The notes under the pieces are model-generated. The model made no database searches and had not been told where the DNA came from. It worked only from the letters and a program-made list of their open reading frames with translations. The position numbers and the translations under genes are program-made. Below are positions 41,546 to 47,929 of a stretch of 47,929 nt of DNA, one piece after another. Source of the DNA: Opitutales bacterium (GTDB lineage: Bacteria > Verrucomicrobiota > Verrucomicrobiia > Opitutales > Seribacteraceae). The stretch lies in NCBI GenBank assembly GCA_028042835.1, contig JAOFOL010000014.1, positions 1 to 47,929 of the forward strand. Direction: 5' to 3'. Position 1 is the first letter of the stretch; every line of letters starts with the position of its first letter.

Positions 41546-44500
41546 TCTCCCGTTTCCACCACTTCATCGATTGGATAACTCTGCATAGTCGCCCCTACCC
41601 TTTTCCATGTTCCTCGATTTTCTCCCTTCTCATTCCGAGCAAATGCCTGGAAGTAAAATGAATCTTTCGATGAGACGGTAATCGAAAAAGAATCATCCTT
41701 TGAAAGATTTTCAGTAAGAAGAACGGTATCATTTCCATCCATCGATGTGCGGATATAAAACCCGGTCTGCTCAATCGTACCGTTCCCATCGCTCGTGATT
41801 TTTCCATGCAAGGTGATGGTGCCATTTTTATCCCGCTGGTGTCCATAAGTTGCAACCATCGGCGCGAGGATGATCAGCTCGGGTTTTGGTGGGTCGATTA
41901 TCGTTTGATTGGAGTCCGTTTCGGGCGGGATTTGCGTTTGATTTCCATCCACCACTGGTGGTTGGGTTGCATTTTGATCACCCGGCGATGGTACAGTCTG
42001 GTTATTATCCTGAGCGGGTGGTTGCGTTTTGGTCTGGTTGTTATCCGGAGAAGTTGGTTGCGTCTGATTATGATCCGTGGGTGGGTCTGATTGATTGGTA
42101 TCTGCTACAAATTCCGACCAGTCATAAGGCCAGTTCGGGTTGGACGAAAACGCTTCGTGGATCTGCACTTTGTTGGAGTCCGACAGGGAATCCGTACTCA
42201 GAAATACATCTTCAAAATCAGACACAGACGAAACATTCCAGTAGCTGATATCCTGGTCGAAAGCCTCTGCCCCCTTAAATGTTCGGTTCATATCCCTGAC
42301 ATGAGAAGTATCCCAACTACTTAAATCCTGATTGAAACTGTGAGCACCATGGAAGGCACGATTCAGAGTCGTTACAGAACTAATCTCCCAATTTCCTATT
42401 GGCTGATTGAATGCATGGGCTCCGGCAAATATTCCATAAAAACTTCCTACCATTGAAATATTCCAGTCCTGAATACTTTGGTTAAATACCTTTGCCCCAT
42501 TGAAGATTTGGAAGAGTTTTTCAACTGAAGAAACATCCCAATTCCCAATGGGTTGATTGAAAGAATGGGCTGCCGTAAACATTTTGGCCATATTTACCAC
42601 CTTACCTGTATCCCAGATTCCGATCGGTTGGTTGAAAGAAGAAGCAAACCAAAACATTCCAAATATACTGGTGACATTGCTAACATCCCAACGACTAATG
42701 TCCTCATTAAATTCAGTCCTCCACTTGAACGCCTCGGACATATCCGTCACCGCGGAAACATTCCAGTCGCTGATATGCCCGTAGGTTGCGTTGGCTTCCG
42801 CCTGATTATCAAACCATAAATCTACCGCACGGTGAAAATTGGAATCATCTATCAACACGAAGGGATGCCAGTCGTATGACCAGTTCGGGTTAGACGAGAA
42901 TGATTCATGAATGGTGCCCTTATGCGTTTCAGACAAAGCATTTGCGTGATTAAACATTGCAAATAGGTATTTTGCGGAGGATATATTCCAGTCATCCAAG
43001 GATTGATTGAATGAAGTTGCCCGGGTAAACATATGATTCATGTTAACAACATCACTCACATCCCAACCACCAATGTTCTGATTGAAATTTGCAGCACCGT
43101 TAAACATGTCCACCATATTAATGGCACATGATGTGTTCCAATTGCTGATATTCTGATTAAACGCCTCAGCACTTTCAAACATCCGTCCCATGCTTGTTAC
43201 CGTAGAAACATCCCAGTCGCCTATTGGTTGGTTAAAAGCGGATGCTCCATGAAACATCATCTTCATGTTCGTAACATTGCTCACATCCCAGTTACTAATG
43301 TCCTCATTAAACTCAGTTCTCCCCTTGAACGCTTCAGACATATCAGTCACCGCCGAGGTATTCCAGTCGCTGATGTGCCCGTAAGTTGCGTTGGCTTCCG
43401 CCTGATTATCAAACCATAAATCTACCGCACTGTGGAAATTGGAATCATCTATCAACACATAATCTCTCCAATCGTATGACCAGTTCGAGTTGGACGAGAA
43501 GGATTCATGGATAAGGCCTTTGTTGGCACTAGCGAGAGCATAGGCTTGTAAGAACATTTCACTCATCTTTATTGCTGAGGAAACATCCCATCCACTGATG
43601 TTCTGATTGAATTCATGGGCCCTATAAAACATTCCGCCCATTCCAGTAACTGAAGAAGTGTTCCAATCACTAATATTCTGATTGAAGGCTCGTGCTTCTC
43701 TAAACATAGCATCCATGGTGGTTACAGCTTTAGTATCCCAATCCCCTATGGGCTGATTGAATTGCCAGGCAAAATGAAACATGAATCCCATATTCGTAAC
43801 ATTAGAGGTATCCCAGTCACTGATATCCTGATTAAAAGCTCGTGCTTCTCTAAACATTTGGCCCATGTTGGTTACGGCTGTAGTATTCCAATCCCCAATG
43901 GATTGATTAAAAATATTAGCACTATAAAACATATGTGCCATATTCGAAACTGAAGAAGTATTCCAATCATTTAAAGGTTGATTAAAGGAAGATGCTTTTC
44001 GAAACATCCTATACATCGTTGTCACCTTGCTTACATCCCATGCATTAATATTCGCATTGAATGCTGTACGATCTTCGAAGGCATGAGCCATATTCGTCAC
44101 CGCCGAGGTATTCCAGTCACTAATGTGACCGTAAGTGGCGGTGGCATTGGCCTCGTCCGAGAACCATAGGTTTATCGCCGTTTGAAAATTGGAGTCGTTC
44201 AGCGGGGTATTCCCGACATAGCTCGACCAATCGGTCGTCCAATTTGGGTTACTCTTAAATGCGTAGTGGATCGCCGCTCTGTTCGCATCTGATAAGGAAC
44301 TGGCACCCTGAAACATATTATGCAAATCTGTTACCGATGACACATCCCACGATCCAATCGGCTGATTGAAAGAGTGGGCAGCCCAAAACATGGTATTCAT
44401 ATTGACCACATTGGAGGTGGCCCAGTCACCGATATCCTGGTCAAATGCCCTCGCTTCTCGAAACATCAATTTCATACTGGCAACTGAAGAAACATCCCAT

Positions 44501-47500
44501 TCTCCGATGGGCTGGTTGAATGCAGATGCACCCATGAACATAAATTCAGTATGCGTAACATTTGATGTGTCCCAGTCGCCAATATCCTGATTAAAATGCG
44601 TAGCACTTCTGAACATATGATTCATGTTGGTAACATTGCTCACATCCCAACCACCGATGTCCTCATTAAAATTGGTCCGGTCTCTGAAAGCTTGGGACAT
44701 ATTCGTAACAGCCGATGTATTCCAGTCGCTGATATGGCCGTAGGTGGCGGTGGCATTGGCTTCGTTGGAAAACCACAGATCCACAGCCGTCTGAAAATTG
44801 GAATCGTTAAGCGGGGTACTCCCGACATAGCTCGACCAATCGCTTGTCCAATTTGGGTTACTCTTAAACGCGTAGTGGATCGCCGCCTTATTCTCGTTGG
44901 AAAGGGTGTTGCTAGCAAAAAAGGCATTTGAAAAATCGCTTCCCGCCGAAACATTCCAGTCACTGATATCCTGATTAAAGGAAGTGGCTTCGCTAAACAT
45001 ATTCTTAAAGTTAGTAACGGAGGGAACTTCCCAGTTGCCTATTGGTTGGTTGAACAAAGTGGCACCGTTAAACATATCACGCAAATCCGTCACCGATGAC
45101 ACATCCCAATTACCAATGGCTTGATTGAAAGCAGTGGCATCACGGAACATTTGTCGCATGCTAGTGACTGATGACACATCCCAATTGCCGATGGTTTGAT
45201 TAAAGGCAGTAGCATTTCGGAACATATCACGCATATCCGTTACTGATGACACATCCCACTCGCCGATATTTTCGTTAAAAGTTGATTTGTTCTTAAAGGC
45301 ATTACACATATTTTTCACCGCGGAAACATTCCAGTCGCTGATGTGGCCATAGGTGGCGGTGGCATTGGCCTCGTCCGAGAACCATAGGTTCACAGCTGTC
45401 TGAAAATTGGAATCGTTAAGCGGGGTACTCCCGACATAGTTCGACCAATCGGTTGTCCAATTTGGGTTACTCTTAAACGCATAATGTATCGCCGCCTTAT
45501 TTGAATCCGACAGACCGTGGGTGCTTTGAAACATGCCTACCATATTTGATACGTTTGAAACATCCCACGATCCAATCGGCTGATTGAAGAAAGTGGCATA
45601 GAAAAACATCTGCTTCATATTCATCACCGAAGAGACATCCCAGTTGCCAATTGGCTGGTTAAAGCTGGTTGCACCACTGAACATAGCGGCGATATTGGTA
45701 GCACCAGAGACATTCCAGTCTCCGATTGGTTGGTTAAAGGAAGTGGCTCCATTAAACATGCCAATCAAAGTCGTTACCGATGACACATCCCACTCGCCAA
45801 TATTTTCGTTAAAAGATGATTTGTCCTTAAAGGCATTGTACATGTTAGTCACCGCAGAAACATTCCAGTCGCTGATGTGCCCGTAAGTGGCGGTCGCATT
45901 GGCCTCGTCCGAGAACCACAGGTTTACTGCCGTTTGAAAATTGGAATCGTTAAGCGGGATGCTTCCGACAAAGTTTGACCAATCAGTCGTCCAGTTCGGG
46001 TTACTCTTAAATGCGTAGTGGATCACTGCCTTGTTCTCGTTGGAAAGGGCGTTGCTAGCAAAAAAGGCATTTGAAAAATCACTTCCCGCCGAAACATTCC
46101 AGTCACTGATATCCTGATTAAAGGAAGTGGCTTCGTTAAACATATTCTTAAAGTTAGTAACGGAGGAAACTTCCCAGTTGCCAATGGATTGATTGAAAGC
46201 CGAGGCATTTTTGAAGGTGGATTGCATATTTCTCCCTGAGGTGAGATTCCAGTCATCCAAAGGTTGATTAAAAGCACTGGCCCCATGAAAAAGTTCATTA
46301 AAATTTGTAACATTTGAAACATCCCAATTCCCGAGGGGCTGGTTAAAGGAGGAGGCATTTTTAAAAGTGCCCGCCATATTGTTGGGAGAAATATTCCAAT
46401 TGCTAATATCCTGATTAAAGGAAGAAGCCCCATTGAATGTGGACATCAAAGAATTCACCCTGCTTACATTCCAGTCCCCAATTGGTTGATTAAAAGTCGA
46501 GGCTCCATGAAAAATTTCCCGGAGGGTAATAACCTGTGCCACATCCCATAAACCGATGGGTTGATCAAAAGATTGGGCACCCTTGAACATGCTTTCCATG
46601 TTAGTCACGGAAGAAACATTCCAATCTCCAATGGGTTGGTTGAAGGAGGAGGCATTTTTGAACATCGCCTTCATAGAAGTGACCGACGAGGTATCCCAAC
46701 TGCCAATATTTTCATTGAGAGATGTACGGGCCAGAAATGCATTCATCATATTCGTCACAGCTGAAACATTCCAGTCACTGATGTGCCCGTAAGTGGCGGT
46801 GGCATTAGCTTCGTCCGAGAACCATAAATTAACTGCAGTCTGAAAATTTGAATCGGTTAATGGAATCTTTGGCTTTTCCAGATTATAAAGAGCCAAAACT
46901 TCAGCGGCCGACAAAGGACGCTCGTAAATGCGGATGTCATCCAAATTTATATTTGCATAAGCCTCAGTACTTCCACGGTTATTACTCGCACCGAGATGAA
47001 AGTCTTGGCTCCAATTTTGAGGAAATGCACTTGGGTTGTTTGATGAACTACCATTCACAGTTCCAGTCCATGAAGTTTTCGTACCATCAATGTAAAGTAG
47101 GCTCGACTGGTTAGTGATGTTTGAAATAACCCATGTAAGGTGTACCCAATTATCATCATAAAGATTATAATTTGAAAATGTCCCATAAAATTTGCCTACA
47201 TCATCTCTTATATAGAAAAGCGTATGACCTGGTGCTGTCGAATCATTCATATTCCGATTCAACTCTATTTTAAATACAGGATCACTGCCGCTTGTATCGT
47301 CTATAATTCCCAGAACGCTTTTCCAGCTCGTGCTTAAGTCTGTCGTTTTTATCCAGAATGAAATAGTTGAGTTTCCTACTTTAGATGCGAAGTCTCCAAG
47401 GTTACCGATATCAATGAAATCATCGACCCCATCAAATTCATACGCTTTACTCGGGTGTCTATGTTGGTCTGTTCCCAATGTGGCTCCATTAACTGTTCCA

Positions 47501-47929
47501 TGGTTGCCATTTCCGGACATGTCCGAAGCATTGCCGTCAAATGGATACCAAGCGACTAGGCCTTGTTGAAGAGGCGTGGAATTCGGATCATTCAAATCAC
47601 TACCTGTTGATGTTTCCAAAGAATCACGAAAACCATCCCCATCGGAGTCTTCGTACACATCAAGCAAGGTCACCGTGAAATTACCTTCAGTGGTAGCGTT
47701 TAGTTCATCCTTTGCCTGCACAGTGATGGTGTAAGTCGAGGCATTGCTTTCGTAATCAAAAGTGGTGGCGACTTTGAGGGTTCCGTTGGTATCAAGAGTA
47801 AAGAGTGAATTGTTATTGTCGCCATCGACAAAATGATAAGTGATCTCATGTTCATTAGCGTCGGAAGCATTAAAGTCACCCAAAAGTGTGCCAACTTGCT
47901 GGTTCTCATATAGATGAGCTACAGTATGA
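41278..47929 (-). CDS. Giant cadherin-LamG-DUF285 surface protein, 5'-truncated by the window edge
   Basis: The frame is open to the right edge (upstream of the TTG at 47883 the reading continues HTVAHLYENQQVGTLL, a cadherin start), so the N-terminus is missing. Over 2,200 residues are seen. Using the TTG as residue 1: a cadherin domain (about 1-76), a calcium-binding type linker DSDGDGFRDSLE, a LamG domain (about 108-337), then 49 DUF285/BspA-type repeats of about 25 residues (FNQPIGDWDVSSVTNMxxMF) in seven blocks. A Pro/NQT-rich linker, a beta-sandwich (about 41,560-41,870) and a Trp-rich end follow. It probably sits on the cell surface or is released. T2SS export is possible but unproven. 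Confidence 0.92.
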   Translation of the reverse strand, partial: HTVAHLYENQQVGTLLGDFNASDANEHEITYHFVDGDNNNSLFTLDTNGTLKVATTFDYESNASTYTITVQAKDELNATTEGNFTVTLLDVYEDSDGDGFRDSLETSTGSDLNDPNSTPLQQGLVAWYPFDGNASDMSGNGNHGTVNGATLGTDQHRHPSKAYEFDGVDDFIDIGNLGDFASKVGNSTISFWIKTTDLSTSWKSVLGIIDDTSGSDPVFKIELNRNMNDSTAPGHTLFYIRDDVGKFYGTFSNYNLYDDNWVHLTWVISNITNQSSLLYIDGTKTSWTGTVNGSSSNNPSAFPQNWSQDFHLGASNNRGSTEAYANINLDDIRIYERPLSAAEVLALYNLEKPKIPLTDSNFQTAVNLWFSDEANATATYGHISDWNVSAVTNMMNAFLARTSLNENIGSWDTSSVTSMKAMFKNASSFNQPIGDWNVSSVTNMESMFKGAQSFDQPIGLWDVAQVITLREIFHGASTFNQPIGDWNVSRVNSLMSTFNGASSFNQDISNWNISPNNMAGTFKNASSFNQPLGNWDVSNVTNFNELFHGASAFNQPLDDWNLTSGRNMQSTFKNASAFNQSIGNWEVSSVTNFKNMFNEATSFNQDISDWNVSAGSDFSNAFFASNALSNENKAVIHYAFKSNPNWTTDWSNFVGSIPLNDSNFQTAVNLWFSDEANATATYGHISDWNVSAVTNMYNAFKDKSSFNENIGEWDVSSVTTLIGMFNGATSFNQPIGDWNVSGATNIAAMFSGATSFNQPIGNWDVSSVMNMKQMFFYATFFNQPIGSWDVSNVSNMVGMFQSTHGLSDSNKAAIHYAFKSNPNWTTDWSNYVGSTPLNDSNFQTAVNLWFSDEANATATYGHISDWNVSAVKNMCNAFKNKSTFNENIGEWDVSSVTDMRDMFRNATAFNQTIGNWDVSSVTSMRQMFRDATAFNQAIGNWDVSSVTDLRDMFNGATLFNQPIGNWEVPSVTNFKNMFSEATSFNQDISDWNVSAGSDFSNAFFASNTLSNENKAAIHYAFKSNPNWTSDWSSYVGSTPLNDSNFQTAVDLWFSNEANATATYGHISDWNTSAVTNMSQAFRDRTNFNEDIGGWDVSNVTNMNHMFRSATHFNQDIGDWDTSNVTHTEFMFMGASAFNQPIGEWDVSSVASMKLMFREARAFDQDIGDWATSNVVNMNTMFWAAHSFNQPIGSWDVSSVTDLHNMFQGASSLSDANRAAIHYAFKSNPNWTTDWSSYVGNTPLNDSNFQTAINLWFSDEANATATYGHISDWNTSAVTNMAHAFEDRTAFNANINAWDVSKVTTMYRMFRKASSFNQPLNDWNTSSVSNMAHMFYSANIFNQSIGDWNTTAVTNMGQMFREARAFNQDISDWDTSNVTNMGFMFHFAWQFNQPIGDWDTKAVTTMDAMFREARAFNQNISDWNTSSVTGMGGMFYRAHEFNQNISGWDVSSAIKMSEMFLQAYALASANKGLIHESFSSNSNWSYDWRDYVLIDDSNFHSAVDLWFDNQAEANATYGHISDWNTSAVTDMSEAFKGRTEFNEDISNWDVSNVTNMKMMFHGASAFNQPIGDWDVSTVTSMGRMFESAEAFNQNISNWNTSCAINMVDMFNGAANFNQNIGGWDVSDVVNMNHMFTRATSFNQSLDDWNISSAKYLFAMFNHANALSETHKGTIHESFSSNPNWSYDWHPFVLIDDSNFHRAVDLWFDNQAEANATYGHISDWNVSAVTDMSEAFKWRTEFNEDISRWDVSNVTSIFGMFWFASSFNQPIGIWDTGKVVNMAKMFTAAHSFNQPIGNWDVSSVEKLFQIFNGAKVFNQSIQDWNISMVGSFYGIFAGAHAFNQPIGNWEISSVTTLNRAFHGAHSFNQDLSSWDTSHVRDMNRTFKGAEAFDQDISYWNVSSVSDFEDVFLSTDSLSDSNKVQIHEAFSSNPNWPYDWSEFVADTNQSDPPTDHNQTQPTSPDNNQTKTQPPAQDNNQTVPSPGDQNATQPPVVDGNQTQIPPETDSNQTIIDPPKPELIILAPMVATYGHQRDKNGTITLHGKITSDGNGTIEQTGFYIRTSMDGNDTVLLTENLSKDDSFSITVSSKDSFYFQAFARNEKGENRGTWKRVGATMQSYPIDEVVETGDGWSTSKWFGDFRYFENGWAYHYGLGWVYLSADGEDGIWLWRKEHGWLWSNQATWPFLWNHASGDWIYLLIREEQNLVFFDYSTGQYRR
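42105..46870 (-). repeat. 49 tandem DUF285/BspA repeats in seven higher-order blocks
   Basis: Each unit is about 75 bases (25 residues), consensus NWDVSSVTNMxxMFxxAxxFNQPIG; one unit is one residue shorter. Units are grouped into seven blocks of 10, 5, 6, 6, 8, 6 and 8 from the N-terminal side. Each block begins with a header (DSNFQTAVNLWFSDEANATA then TYGHISDWN) and ends with a trailer (NKAAIHYAFKSNPNWTTDWS). The last two blocks use a variant header and trailer (DSNFHxAVDLWFDNQAEANA; SFSSNPNWSYDW). Blocks start near 46863, 45963, 45420, 44820, 44210, 43450 and 42850. Confidence 0.92.

Noticed and set aside
42105..46870. CRISPR array as an explanation for the regular repeats
   Set aside because: Repeats are translated, degenerate, contiguous and of 75 bases without unique spacers; the protein family is recognisable.
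41595..47909. Many long open frames on both strands opposite or within the giant gene
   Set aside because: They are shadows of the repeat structure; they share the 75-base periodicity and show no independent family pattern.
1..47929. Circular contig: joining right end to left end
   Set aside because: Both edge genes run outward across the join on opposite strands, which would need long overlapping antisense frames.

Overview
The window reads as a marine-type Verrucomicrobiota chromosome segment, most likely Opitutae or a relative. This is an inference from gene content: a secreted Gfo/Idh/MocA oxidoreductase with a Tat leader, very large LamG/cadherin/DUF285 surface proteins with a Trp-rich C-terminus, a type II secretion (T2SS) pseudopilin cluster, and a solitary nuoA. 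Coding density is high, no gap exceeds 300 bases, and I see no tRNA, rRNA, CRISPR array or insertion sequence. Both window ends cut surface-protein genes: an Ig/LamG protein on the left and a cadherin-LamG-DUF285 giant on the right.

Region by region. 1-1.35 kb: the end of a LamG protein, then a decayed RelE-type toxin-antitoxin pair lying between two copies of the 3' end of pheA. 1.35-5.8 kb: pheA (minus), ilvD and pgi (plus), i.e. amino-acid and central metabolism. 5.9-12.2 kb: accessory envelope genes, with two lipoproteins, a cytosolic-type oxidoreductase, a glycosyltransferase, and a four-gene operon (lipoprotein, two membrane-anchored coiled-coil proteins, acidic protein) that I cannot assign to any known system. 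12.3-15.3 kb: housekeeping genes dtd, cysK, infA, tadA and sodA. 15.5-22.8 kb: a TIR-membrane-TPR protein, a HAD phosphatase translationally coupled to a dicarboxylate/amino-acid symporter, uvrB, and a DUF2807-like exported protein. 22.8-36.9 kb: an MBL hydrolase, then a minus-strand T2SS operon running G-H-I-J-K-L-M-D-C-E-F and ending in a MORN-repeat lipoprotein. 37-41.2 kb (plus): nuoA, a PTS-EIIA/diadenylate-cyclase fusion, nadD, rsfS and a Tat-exported oxidoreductase. 41.3-47.9 kb: the giant surface protein, with 49 DUF285 repeats of about 25 residues in seven higher-order blocks.

The most unusual items are: a complete response-regulator receiver domain built into the T2SS ATPase GspE, which suggests phosphorelay control of secretion; a c-di-AMP synthase with an N-terminal PTS EIIA-type domain and a pyruvate-kinase-C-like middle; the unassigned four-gene coiled-coil envelope operon; and the broken toxin-antitoxin locus flanked by a pheA end duplication whose differences are almost all synonymous. 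The T2SS, the lipoproteins with Pro-rich DPFAPLP-type tails and the giant surface proteins together suggest a cell investing heavily in its envelope and secretome. A functional link between them is inference only.
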